Shown here: positions 1 through 7,462 of the stretch, one piece after another
How the letters are laid out: each line of letters begins with the position of its first letter
Position numbering within the stretch: the stretch's first letter is position 1
NCBI GenBank assembly: GCA_012515085.1
Contig: JAAYZB010000134.1
Span: forward strand, 1-14,128
Direction of reading: 5' to 3'
Length of the DNA stretch: 14,128 nucleotides
DNA from: Acholeplasmataceae bacterium
Lineage (GTDB): Bacteria > Bacillota_I > Bacilli_A > Izemoplasmatales > Hujiaoplasmataceae
Notes under the pieces: generated by a model
Database searches by the model: none
What the model was told of the DNA's origin: nothing
The model's input: only the letters and a program-made list of their open reading frames with translations
Translations under genes and position numbers: made by a program

Positions 1-1176
1 CGACTCCTTCGCTATTTCTTTCAGCAGTCGGCGCACGGTTTGAATCGCCTTTTTGTTTTGAACATACGGTAACAGAATTCGGATATTACCACGGGAGGCG
101 GCTAGGCATAACGCCTTCAATTGCGTCTTTACCAAAGAAATGTTTGCGAGCGCCAGTGATATCCCCCGTTTTTTATTTTGCTCTGGGATTTCCTCTCGAT
201 CGCACAACCAACGCGCTTTCTTGTCAAAACCAAAATCAAACGTGCGAAATGTGACACTCCGTGGATACATCGCTCTGGCAATGGTTTGATAAACCTCCTT
301 CTGACGATTTTCGTCGGGAATCAACAAGTCATCATAAAACAGGTATTCAGTCCGCACGAGTCCAATACCGTTTGTCGTCGATAAAGCTATATCCTCTAGT
401 TCATCAAGGATATTGAGAACCGCCCAAAATGAAGCTTGAGAAGGAACGTTTATCTTTGCATAAATGTGGGTGTCAGTAAAAGATATTTTGTCGGTACTGG
501 GATTCGGATGAATGATCAATTGATGATGTTCACCATCCAACAATAATTGATCGCCTTCCTGAATCTTTTGAATCAGAGGTTTATCCACGATCATGTAAGC
601 CAACTTCAAACTGTTTGCCAGCACCGTGCTGTGAGACATGAGCGATCCCGAGGTTGCCAACAAACCCGCCGCATTCTGATGACTTAGCCGAATGACTTCC
701 GAGGGATAAAATTGGTCCGCAATCGCAATAAAAGGATCCGATATCTCGAAATCGGGTTCAGGAGCCTCCTTTATCGAACAAATCAGGGAACAAATGACAT
801 CATCCAAATCCTGTTTCCGTTCGCGAATATAGTCGGAAGATCCGGCATTTATGCTGGCTTGAAAATGGGTATTTGCCTGACTGAGTGCTTCTAAAAGTGT
901 CATTCCTTCACTAATCTTTTTTTCCACAAACTCCCGTAGCAACAAGTCGCCTGCCATCGCCATTTCGACTGCTAATATTGCTTGAGTCTCCGGATTGGCA
1001 GAATGCATCTGTTGCGATAATTCTGACTGAACCCTAGCAACCGCGCAAGCAAAAATTGCCCGTTTTTCTTCGAAAGACACTGTTGATTCAATGAAAGTCA
1101 GTGCTTTTCTCTGGATAAAATGGGCTTGTCCTTTTCGAGTCAGATTGGTTAACGAAATTCCGGGATATGCGATCAT
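1..1176 (-). CDS. ptsI: Divergent PTS enzyme I (phosphoenolpyruvate-protein phosphotransferase), 5' part, runs off left edge
   Basis: Translating the minus strand from ATG at 1176 gives 392 residues without a stop, ending exactly at base 1; GGAGAT sits just upstream. Enzyme I takes phosphate from PEP onto a His and passes it to HPr in the cytosol. The N-terminus (MIAYPGISL) resembles the family start, and YIRERKQDLDDV (116-127) matches the conserved segment of the HPr-binding domain. The swivel-domain active site is SHSTVLAN, with His182 as phospho-acceptor. The PEP-binding barrel begins with GIGLVRTEYLF (Arg275) and RTFDFGFDK (Arg311, Asp314), and Arg337 follows. Odd points: the family's HTAIMAR is HSTVLAN here, so the usual Arg is Asn188; the PAIVG stretch is absent; and the helical linker between His domain and barrel looks about 20-25 residues short. 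No ptsH is next to it. It may be a specialised paralogue. PEP synthase is less likely, given the N-terminal domain. Confidence 0.85.
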   Translation of the reverse strand, partial: MIAYPGISLTNLTRKGQAHFIQRKALTFIESTVSFEEKRAIFACAVARVQSELSQQMHSANPETQAILAVEMAMAGDLLLREFVEKKISEGMTLLEALSQANTHFQASINAGSSDYIRERKQDLDDVICSLICSIKEAPEPDFEISDPFIAIADQFYPSEVIRLSHQNAAGLLATSGSLMSHSTVLANSLKLAYMIVDKPLIQKIQEGDQLLLDGEHHQLIIHPNPSTDKISFTDTHIYAKINVPSQASFWAVLNILDELEDIALSTTNGIGLVRTEYLFYDDLLIPDENRQKEVYQTIARAMYPRSVTFRTFDFGFDKKARWLCDREEIPEQNKKRGISLALANISLVKTQLKALCLAASRGNIRILLPYVQNKKAIQTVRRLLKEIAKES

Positions 1177-1200
1177 AGTCCATCTCCTTGAACATCTATC

Positions 1201-1229
1201 ATTGTATCATGCTTGTCTCTTACGCGCAA
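1201..1229 (-). promoter_or_regulatory. Promoter of the enzyme I gene, extended -10 type
   Basis: On the minus strand, TTGCGC (1229-1224) is followed after 17 bases by TACAAT (1206-1201). The -10 is preceded by TGA, giving the extended form TGATACAAT. The predicted start of transcription is near 1194, leaving a leader of about 18 nt that contains the GGAGAT ribosome binding site. The same ATGATACAAT 10-mer precedes lplA and fic. Confidence 0.6.
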
Positions 1230-1260
1230 AGAGAATCCAGTGACTTTACCTAGCAGTTTC

Positions 1261-1289
1261 TTTTTATTTGTTCGCCAATAGTGTATAAT
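1261..1289 (+). promoter_or_regulatory. Possible ispG promoter with consensus -10
   Basis: A perfect TATAAT lies at 1284-1289, with only a weak -35 (TTTTTA, 1261-1266) 17 bases upstream. Transcription would begin near 1296, so the ATG at 1288, which overlaps the -10, could not be translated from this message. The ATG at 1306 would have a very short leader carrying GGGTGAT. The divergent enzyme I promoter is about 60 bp to the left. Confidence 0.45.
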
Positions 1290-1305
1290 GTCGTTGGGTG
1301 ATAAC

Positions 1306-2355
1306 ATGACTGAACGAATCCTGACAAAACAAATCTTGATCAAGGATTTGGCCATCGGCGGAAATAACCGAATTGTTGTTCAAAGTATGACTAATACATT
1401 GACTTCCGATGTTCCCGCCACTGTCAGACAAATCAAAGACCTCGAAAATGCCGGTTGTGAACTGGTACGGGTGGCAATATTGGATCACAAGGATGCCAAA
1501 GCCATCCGCGATATTAAACAACAAATTCGCATCCCTCTGGTTGCGGATATTCATTTTGACTACAAATTAGCACTGGATGCTATCGAGCAGGGCGTGGACA
1601 AAATCAGACTCAACCCCGGAAACATCGGCAATCCCGAACAGATTCGCGAAGTGGTAACTGCCTGCCAAGCGAACCATATCCCGATCCGAATTGGCATCAA
1701 TTCGGGCTCGTTGGAGAAAAAAATCTTGCTGAAATATGGACGTCCCTCTCCTGAAGCCATGGTCGAATCCGCAAAATACCATGTGTCCCTGCTAGAAAAG
1801 CATGGATTTGATCAAATCATTCTCTCGTTGAAATCAACGGACATGCTGGAAACAATTGAAGCGTATCGGCTTGCAGCGAACACCTTCACTTATCCCCTTC
1901 ATTTGGGAATTACCGAAGCTGGCACCAAAATGATTGGTACGATTCGATCTTCGATAGGTTTAGGAATTTTAATTTCAGAGAACATTGGTTCGACCATTCG
2001 AGTATCCTTGACTGATGATCCCGTTGAAGAAGTTCGCGTAGCTCGCGAAATTCTGGCGAATTTCAAATTGATTGCTAAACCAACGTTGATCAGTTGTCCC
2101 ACTTGCGGCAGGATCCAATACGACATGATTCCGATTGCCCATGAAATTGAACGATTCTTAGAGACGATTTCCAAGCAGCTATCGGTTGCGATCATGGGAT
2201 GCGCCGTCAATGGACCTGGAGAAGCCAAAGAAGCCAATATCGCCATTTGTGGCGGCAAAAAAGAAGCCTTGCTTTATATCGATGGCGAACTTATCCGTAA
2301 AATACCACAATCAGAGATACTTCCCGTTTTGAAAAAAGCGATTCTTGAATACTAA
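1306..2355 (+). CDS. ispG: (E)-4-hydroxy-3-methylbut-2-enyl-diphosphate synthase (IspG/GcpE)
   Basis: IspG converts 2-C-methyl-D-erythritol 2,4-cyclodiphosphate to HMBPP, the penultimate step of the MEP isoprenoid pathway, using a [4Fe-4S] cluster in the cytosol. Family motifs are clear: VQSMTNTLTSDV near the N-terminus, PLVADIHFDYKLAL and RLNPGNIGN in the barrel, PIRIGINSGSLEK, LHLGITEAG, then the cluster region. The cluster ligands are Cys264 and Cys267 (SCPTCGR) and Cys299 (GCAVNGPGE), with the conserved Glu306. At 349 residues it is the short bacterial form and lacks the C-terminal tail of Bacillus IspG. I place the start at 1306 because GGGTGAT is just upstream and the N-terminus then aligns with Firmicute homologues. 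The in-frame ATG at 1288 overlaps a -10 box and has no ribosome binding site. It is a single-gene unit ending at a strong hairpin. Confidence 0.96.
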   Translation: MTERILTKQILIKDLAIGGNNRIVVQSMTNTLTSDVPATVRQIKDLENAGCELVRVAILDHKDAKAIRDIKQQIRIPLVADIHFDYKLALDAIEQGVDKIRLNPGNIGNPEQIREVVTACQANHIPIRIGINSGSLEKKILLKYGRPSPEAMVESAKYHVSLLEKHGFDQIILSLKSTDMLETIEAYRLAANTFTYPLHLGITEAGTKMIGTIRSSIGLGILISENIGSTIRVSLTDDPVEEVRVAREILANFKLIAKPTLISCPTCGRIQYDMIPIAHEIERFLETISKQLSVAIMGCAVNGPGEAKEANIAICGGKKEALLYIDGELIRKIPQSEILPVLKKAILEY

Positions 2356-2362
2356 AAAATAA

Positions 2363-2397
2363 CCTCTTGCCAGCAACTGGCAAGAGGAATTTTTTTT
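2363..2397. terminator. Bidirectional intrinsic terminator between ispG and cvpA
   Basis: An 11-bp perfect stem (2363-2373 pairing with 2377-2387) with loop CAA is flanked by a T-run on the right (2390-2397) and an A-rich stretch on the left (2354-2362). It can therefore stop the plus-strand ispG message and the minus-strand gcv-cvpA message arriving from the other side. The cvpA stop codon lies at the edge of the T-run. Confidence 0.92.
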
Positions 2398-3115
2398 AGA
2401 TAAACACATCGATGATATTTTTAAGAATATTATGGTCATACAACCATTTGGATAATCGGAATTTTTCGGTCCCGAGCTGCATATCGATTTGAATAAAATC
2501 GCCAATCAAGTTATTGATGGCCGGCACTGTTAAAATCAAAGCTAGAACGAAAAACAAAATATACACGATCAACGTGATTTTGAACAAGCCGAAAATCACA
2601 CCTAAGACTTTATCTATCTGTTTGATGAATGGGATTGATGTCACTGATTTTGCTAAAATCTTCAAGATGAAGAAAACAATCATCGATCCAAAGAAAAGTG
2701 TCACAAATGCGAGTAACAGCAAGATCAGATTGACAATTGTCGGCTGGATCGCATCGATGATCGTGAGACCAATCTGGTCAAAATTTATTCCTTCCACTAC
2801 CCAATCGATCATGAATTTAGGAAGGCTCATCCCTTCGAACGCTGCGCGGACATTTTCTTCAGAGAGTCCCGCGGAAAAAAGATCGCTCCTTGATAATAAA
2901 TATTCATTGACCTTGCCGGTAATGGCTTCGCCAAACCACTTATGAAGCAGCGTTGAAAACGGACGGGCGAGCAAGATTGAGCCAATCAAACCGAAGAGCC
3001 CGGAGGCCATTTCCACAATCTTCAGTAAAAATCCTTTCTTCCATCCGATCGTTGCGAATATGACCACGAATATGACAATCAAAACATCAATGATGCCAAA
3101 AAATCCTAAATTCAT
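2396..3115 (-). CDS. cvpA: CvpA-family inner-membrane protein, last gene of the gcv operon
   Basis: This 239-residue membrane protein has the CvpA (colicin V production) pattern. The N-terminus has GIIDVLIVIFVVIFATIGWKKG, i.e. a first helix from about residue 5 followed by the conserved G-W-K-K-G turn, and a second helix at about 32-50. A long, more polar loop with charged and Phe/Met residues runs from about 51 to 120. Helix 3 is at about 128-152, then PFIKQIDKVLGVIFGLFK leads into helix 4 at about 177-199. CvpA proteins are small membrane proteins linked in enterobacteria to colicin V export and envelope homeostasis; their biochemical role is unsettled. The ribosome binding site TAGGAGGA includes the TAG stop of gcvPB 14 bases upstream, so it is very likely cotranscribed and translationally coupled with the glycine cleavage genes. 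At 239 residues it is longer than the enterobacterial protein (about 160), mainly in the loop. Confidence 0.82.
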   Translation of the reverse strand: MNLGFFGIIDVLIVIFVVIFATIGWKKGFLLKIVEMASGLFGLIGSILLARPFSTLLHKWFGEAITGKVNEYLLSRSDLFSAGLSEENVRAAFEGMSLPKFMIDWVVEGINFDQIGLTIIDAIQPTIVNLILLLLAFVTLFFGSMIVFFILKILAKSVTSIPFIKQIDKVLGVIFGLFKITLIVYILFFVLALILTVPAINNLIGDFIQIDMQLGTEKFRLSKWLYDHNILKNIIDVFI

Positions 3116-3129
3116 CGAAATTATTCCTC

Positions 3130-4596
3130 CTAATCAAATTTTTGATTGAGGTAGTCTTTGTAGGTTAGTATCATCTGCCTTGCGGCGAACACTTCATCAA
3201 TTCGGCCAACTGGGGTGTCATGTGGCGCGTTCCGCAAAGATTCTGGATCTGACTTCGCTTCTAAAGCTATTTTTATCATGATGGCAATAAACTCATCCAG
3301 CGTTTGTTTCGATTCGGTTTCGGTCGGTTCAATCATGATCGCCTGATGGAACAATAGCGGAAAATAAATCGTTGGCGCGTGCATTCGATAATCGAGAAGT
3401 CGTTTGGCGACATCCAACGTTTTGATTCCCGTAGTTTGATCTTTCAAGCCATCGAATACGCATTCATGCATGCAGAAGCCAGCAATTGGTAACTCATAAT
3501 ACCCTTTTAAAGCCTCTCGCACGTAGTTGGCATTCAATGTCGCGTATTCGCCAACACAAGCCAGGTTCTCTTTTCCCAGTGTCCGGATATAGACGAGTGC
3601 GCGCAACCACACTTTGAAGTTGCCAAAGAAGGCAGAAATCCGTCCAATCGAATCTTTTTCGTTTTGTATATAATAGTGTCCATCCAAACATTTGACCCGT
3701 GGATTGGGCAGGAAGTCCACCAAGGGCTGCTTGACTCCTACCGGTCCGGACCCTGGTCCTCCACCGCCATGCGGAGTCGAGAACGTCTTGTGTAAATTGA
3801 TATGCATAATGTCAAAACCCATGTCGCCGGGACGTACTTTTCCCAAGATCGCATTCAAGTTTGCGCCATCATAATACATCAATCCTCCGGCGTCATGGAC
3901 CAGCTTCGTGATCTCACAGATATCCGGCTCAAACATCCCCAGGGTGTTGGGATTGGTCAGCATCATACCGGCAATGTCGTCCGACAAAACGGCTTTCAAT
4001 TGCTCGAGATCGACGCGTCCTTGCATATTGGAACGAATTTCAACCACTTCCATGCCCGAAACGACGGTGGAAGCTGGGTTGGTTCCGTGAGCGGAGTCCG
4101 GTACGATCACCTTTTTACGACGATAATCGCCCCGTTGTTCGTGATAGGCTTTCATGATCATTAGCCCGGTGAGCTCGCCATGAGCTCCGGCATATGGATT
4201 CAGCGTGAATTCCGCCAATCCCGAGATCTCTGATAACATCATTTGCAATTCGTGATACAATTTCAAAACACCTTGAATCGAAAAAGCGGGTTGAAGCGGA
4301 TGGATTGCATCAAACATCGGGTTGGCCACAATTTCATCGTTGATTTTCGGATTATATTTCATCGTACACGAACCTAATGGATAAAATCCGGTTTCTACCC
4401 CAAAATTCTTTTGTGAAATATTGGTGTAATGGCGAACGACATCCGTTTCAAATACTTCTGGCAAACACGGTGTTTCCGTCCGCATTAGGTCTTGAAGGCT
4501 CTGAAGGTCATATTCCGGAAAGTTAGATTTCGGAAGGGAGTAGGCGGAGCGTCCGGGTTGTGACAATTCGAAGATCAGCCGGTCATATGTTACCAT
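3130..4596 (-). CDS. gcvPB: Glycine dehydrogenase (decarboxylating) subunit 2, PLP-binding
   Basis: This is the catalytic half of the split P-protein. With GcvPA it decarboxylates glycine using pyridoxal phosphate and passes the aminomethyl group to lipoyl-GcvH. The 488 residues carry the family hallmarks in order: GSCTMKYNPK (75-84), NPYAGAHGELTG (133-144), DSAHGTNPAS (167-176), YYDGANLNA (241-249), and HINLHKTFSTPHGGGGPGSG, in which Lys270 is the Schiff-base lysine. The length is normal for subunit 2. The ATG overlaps the 3' end of gcvPA by 7 bases, and its ribosome binding site GGAGGGG lies inside gcvPA, implying translational coupling and roughly equal amounts of the two subunits. Confidence 0.97.
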   Translation of the reverse strand: MVTYDRLIFELSQPGRSAYSLPKSNFPEYDLQSLQDLMRTETPCLPEVFETDVVRHYTNISQKNFGVETGFYPLGSCTMKYNPKINDEIVANPMFDAIHPLQPAFSIQGVLKLYHELQMMLSEISGLAEFTLNPYAGAHGELTGLMIMKAYHEQRGDYRRKKVIVPDSAHGTNPASTVVSGMEVVEIRSNMQGRVDLEQLKAVLSDDIAGMMLTNPNTLGMFEPDICEITKLVHDAGGLMYYDGANLNAILGKVRPGDMGFDIMHINLHKTFSTPHGGGGPGSGPVGVKQPLVDFLPNPRVKCLDGHYYIQNEKDSIGRISAFFGNFKVWLRALVYIRTLGKENLACVGEYATLNANYVREALKGYYELPIAGFCMHECVFDGLKDQTTGIKTLDVAKRLLDYRMHAPTIYFPLLFHQAIMIEPTETESKQTLDEFIAIMIKIALEAKSDPESLRNAPHDTPVGRIDEVFAARQMILTYKDYLNQKFD

Positions 4597-5930
4597 GACA
4601 ACCCCTCCAATACTTCGATCAATCGATCGATTTCAGCTTTTGACCGTTTTTCGGTGACCGCAAATGACACCAGATTCTCTTTATCCGGATCTTCTGGAGC
4701 CACTGGAATCGCGCCAAACAGATTGTTTTTGAAGAGCGCTTCATGCAAAACAGGAAGAGGAATCATCGATCGCACAACAAATTCCTTTAGGAAAGGTTTC
4801 GCAAATGCTCGTTGAAAATACCCTGTCTTTTCCAAACGATCCATCAAATAATGTGCACCCTGGTAAGAGAGTTCGTTGACTTTTTTTAAGCCTTCCGGCC
4901 CAACAGTTGCAAGATAAATAGTAACGGCTAATGCCATCAGTGATTGGTTTGAACAAATATTTGAATTCGCTTTCTCACGGCGGATATGTTGTTCTCTTGC
5001 TTGAAGAGTCAATACAAAGGCACGACGTCCAAGTTGGTCTTTGCTCATGCCAACAATGCGTCCCGGGAGTTTGCGAACATAATTTTTGAGCGTCGCCAGA
5101 TAGCCAACACTCGGGCCACCAAAGGCCATCGGAAGTCCTAAACTTTGACAATCCCCGCAGGCTATATCAGCGCCTTCTTCTCGCGGCGTTTTTAAGACGC
5201 CAAGAGTTGATATATCGGCGTTTTCAATAAGAATTCCGCCTTGAGCATGAACTAAATCAGACAGGGGAGCGATCATTTCGATCACACCATACATATTCGG
5301 CTTCTGGACGATCAAACAAGCAATGTCCTCTGTTAGCTTTTCCTTTAATGCCTTGGTATCGGTCACACCCTCATGTTCAGGAACCATATCAACTTCGAGA
5401 CCCTTGAAATATGCATAGGTTTTGATCGTATCGACTGTGTTCGGATTGACAGTATTTGAGATAAGAATTCGTTTGCGCTTGGTGATTGCTTCCGCCATAA
5501 ATGCGGCTTCCGCAGTCGCTGTCGCGCCATCGTACATGGACGCGTTCGCCGCGTCCATGCCGGTCAAAGTTTGAATCATGGACTGAAATTCAAAAATATA
5601 CTGCAGCGTCCCTTGTGACACTTCCGGCTGATAGGGTGTATAAGCCGTCAAAAATTCTTGTCGCGATGTCAATGCTTTCACCACAGCCGGATCGATATGA
5701 TCATAAACCCCCATTCCGGCAAAACAAACAAATTTCTGGTTTTCGTTGGCAATCGCTTCAAAATAACTACGTAGCTCTGCTTCCGACAACGCGGAAGGCA
5801 ATTGATATTCTCGCTGGAAAAAGACGTCTTTCGGGACGTCTCGGAATAGGTCATTCAACTCTTTTATCCCCAAAGCATCCTGCATTTTCGCAAGATCGTC
5901 GGGAGTATGGGGGAAGTATTTAAACATCAT
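4590..5930 (-). CDS. gcvPA: Glycine dehydrogenase (decarboxylating) subunit 1
   Basis: This is the alpha half of the split glycine decarboxylase (446 residues). It forms the heterotetramer with GcvPB and has the aminotransferase fold without the PLP lysine. Typical segments are FCFAGMGVYDH-like VCFAGMGVYDHIDP (about 68-81), TAYTPYQPEVSQGTLQYIFEFQ (about 95-116), NASMYDGATATAEA (129-142), and GLPMAFGGPSVGYLA with the following KLPGRIVGMSKD. The start is ATG 5930, with another ATG at 5927; the ribosome binding site AGGCGG overlaps the TAG stop of gcvH, 7 bases upstream. This gene, gcvPB and cvpA follow in one transcript. Split P-protein is the usual arrangement in Bacillota and many thermophiles, in contrast to the single-chain enterobacterial GcvP. 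Confidence 0.97.
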   Translation of the reverse strand: MMFKYFPHTPDDLAKMQDALGIKELNDLFRDVPKDVFFQREYQLPSALSEAELRSYFEAIANENQKFVCFAGMGVYDHIDPAVVKALTSRQEFLTAYTPYQPEVSQGTLQYIFEFQSMIQTLTGMDAANASMYDGATATAEAAFMAEAITKRKRILISNTVNPNTVDTIKTYAYFKGLEVDMVPEHEGVTDTKALKEKLTEDIACLIVQKPNMYGVIEMIAPLSDLVHAQGGILIENADISTLGVLKTPREEGADIACGDCQSLGLPMAFGGPSVGYLATLKNYVRKLPGRIVGMSKDQLGRRAFVLTLQAREQHIRREKANSNICSNQSLMALAVTIYLATVGPEGLKKVNELSYQGAHYLMDRLEKTGYFQRAFAKPFLKEFVVRSMIPLPVLHEALFKNNLFGAIPVAPEDPDKENLVSFAVTEKRSKAEIDRLIEVLEGLSW

Positions 5931-5937
5931 CGTCCGC

Positions 5938-6315
5938 CTAACGGCTGATTTCTTCGTATTCGTTTGGCTTCAAAAGCGCATCCAGTTCTTTTGGATCGCT
6001 CATTTCAATCTTGATAAACCAAGAATTGTATGGATCCCGATTCACTTGTTCGGGGTCACCTACTACTTCATCGTTTTGTTCGATCACTTTTCCCGAAACA
6101 GGACTCATAAGGTCACTTGCTGCTTTAACTGATTCTACCGCTCCAAATTCCTTGTTTTGTTTCAACACCGAGCCGATTTCGGGTAAATCGACAAACACCA
6201 CTGATCCCAGTTGGTGTTGGGCAAAATCGGTTATTCCCACAAAAGCTACATTTCCTTCAACTTTCACCCATTCATGGGTTCTTGCGTAAAACAAATTCAT
6301 TGGTACTTTGCTCAT
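5938..6315 (-). CDS. gcvH: Glycine cleavage system H protein
   Basis: The 125-residue lipoyl carrier shuttles the aminomethyl group from the P protein to T and electrons to the L protein. The start MSKVPMNLFYARTHEWV matches the family, ITDFAQHQLGSVVFVDLPEIG is the core, and GAVESVKAASDLMSPVSG contains Lys64, the lipoylation site. DPYNSWFIKIE follows near the C-terminus. It has a good ribosome binding site, GAGAGGAGA, in the 12-base gap after gcvT. The lipoate ligase gene upstream of gcvT is the obvious enzyme to modify Lys64. The gcvH start is in the same frame as gcvT, separated from it by one TGA and four sense codons. Confidence 0.97.
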   Translation of the reverse strand: MSKVPMNLFYARTHEWVKVEGNVAFVGITDFAQHQLGSVVFVDLPEIGSVLKQNKEFGAVESVKAASDLMSPVSGKVIEQNDEVVGDPEQVNRDPYNSWFIKIEMSDPKELDALLKPNEYEEISR

Positions 6316-6327
6316 ATTGATCTCCTC

Positions 6328-7419
6328 TCATTTCTTATAGTTCTTTGAAAGAAATTTTTTATCACGGACAACTCCTGGAATGCGTTTGTTGCGAATCAAA
6401 ACCTCGAGTTCGGACCCATTCTTCGCCACATCTGTCGATACCAAGGCCATCGCAATCGGTTTTCCGAGAGTGATGGACAAATATCCAGTCGTGATGTGCC
6501 CCACTTCCCGATTACCGAGATAGAGTGGATATCCTTGTCTAGGAATTGCCATCGTTTTTAATTCAAAACCCACTAATTTACGCGATAGTCCAAGAGCCAA
6601 ATCTTGTTCTAGCTGGCTTTTTCCAATGAAATCGGGTTTATCCATTCGAACAAACAACTTGAACCCTGCCTCAAGTGGAGTAATCGTATCGCTGATTTCA
6701 TGACCATAGAGCGGAAGGGCTGCTTCAAATCGCAAAGTGTCTCTAGCCCCCAAACCACAGGGGATCACCCCGTGGGAAAGAAAGGCTTCCCAAATCTCGG
6801 CAATTGCAGGGGCGGGTCCATATATTTCAAATCCATCTTCACCCGTATACCCAGTGCGAGAAATCAACATCTTCACCCCAAAGAGGGAACCCTCAGTAAA
6901 GGTAAAAAATTCCAAGTTGCTCAAATCAAGATCAAAGATATGTCTCATTGATGCTTCTGCAAGCGGCCCCTGAAGGGCAATTTCCGAAATATCATCCGAT
7001 TGATTGCTGATGACAACTTCAAATCCTTCGGTGGCATCGATAATCCATTCATAGTCTTTGGCGATGTTGCTTGCGTTTACGACCAAAAGACACTCTGTAT
7101 CACTTTTTTTGTACACCAGCAGATCATCCACGATGGTTCCATTGGGATATAAGAACATCCCATAGACGACTTTTCCGACTGGTTTGGAGGTAATTTCGTT
7201 TGTGAATACATGATCGACGAATGCCAGAGCATCTTTTCCTTTTACAAGAATCTCGCCCATGTGGGACACATCGAACATTCCTACTTTTTCACGGACTGCT
7301 TTGTGCTCTTCAGGAATCGAGGTATAGACGATTGGCATCCAATAACCGGCAAACTCCTCCATTCGTGCGTTTAAACGCACATGGGAATCATACAAACAGG
7401 TTTTCTTTACGTCAGGCAT
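6328..7419 (-). CDS. gcvT: Glycine cleavage system T protein (aminomethyltransferase)
   Basis: GcvT releases ammonia from aminomethyl-GcvH and transfers the one-carbon unit to tetrahydrofolate, giving 5,10-methylene-THF. At 363 residues it is full length. Motifs seen: MFDVSHMGEI (48-57), YPNGTIVDDLLVY (91-103) with the conserved Asp pair 98-99, VNASN (114-118), ISRTGYTGEDGFEIY (186-200), GLGARDTLRFEAALPLYGHE (222-241), and the C-terminal barrel element GHITTGYLSITLGKPIA. The ATG is preceded by TAGGAGGG with good spacing. It is the first gene of the gcv operon; only 43 bases separate it from lplA, and its promoter lies in that gap. It ends in TGA, showing that TGA is a stop in this organism. 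Confidence 0.97.
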   Translation of the reverse strand: MPDVKKTCLYDSHVRLNARMEEFAGYWMPIVYTSIPEEHKAVREKVGMFDVSHMGEILVKGKDALAFVDHVFTNEITSKPVGKVVYGMFLYPNGTIVDDLLVYKKSDTECLLVVNASNIAKDYEWIIDATEGFEVVISNQSDDISEIALQGPLAEASMRHIFDLDLSNLEFFTFTEGSLFGVKMLISRTGYTGEDGFEIYGPAPAIAEIWEAFLSHGVIPCGLGARDTLRFEAALPLYGHEISDTITPLEAGFKLFVRMDKPDFIGKSQLEQDLALGLSRKLVGFELKTMAIPRQGYPLYLGNREVGHITTGYLSITLGKPIAMALVSTDVAKNGSELEVLIRNKRIPGVVRDKKFLSKNYKK

Positions 7420-7440
7420 AATTATTCCCTCCTACTGGGT

Positions 7441-7449
7441 ATTATATCA
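7441..7449 (-). promoter_or_regulatory. Extended -10 promoter of the gcv operon
   Basis: On the minus strand TGATATAAT (7449-7441) is a perfect TATAAT with the TG extension. Seventeen bases upstream, inside the last codons of lplA, the -35 position is poor (CTTTTA), as often with extended -10 promoters. The predicted transcript starts near 7434, leaving a leader of only about 15-20 nt. There is no room for a glycine riboswitch. Confidence 0.6.
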
Positions 7450-7462
7450 TATCAAAACGTGT

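Noticed and set aside
1899..2258. Minus-strand open frame of 119 codons
   Set aside because: Antisense to the most conserved part of ispG, including its cluster cysteines.
2514..2945. Plus-strand open frame of 143 codons
   Set aside because: It lies wholly antisense to cvpA, whose protein has clear membrane helices and family motifs; the product is low-complexity and there is no ribosome binding site.
5501..5923. Plus-strand open frame of 140 codons
   Set aside because: Antisense shadow of gcvPA, an obvious conserved gene; the translation has no recognisable pattern.
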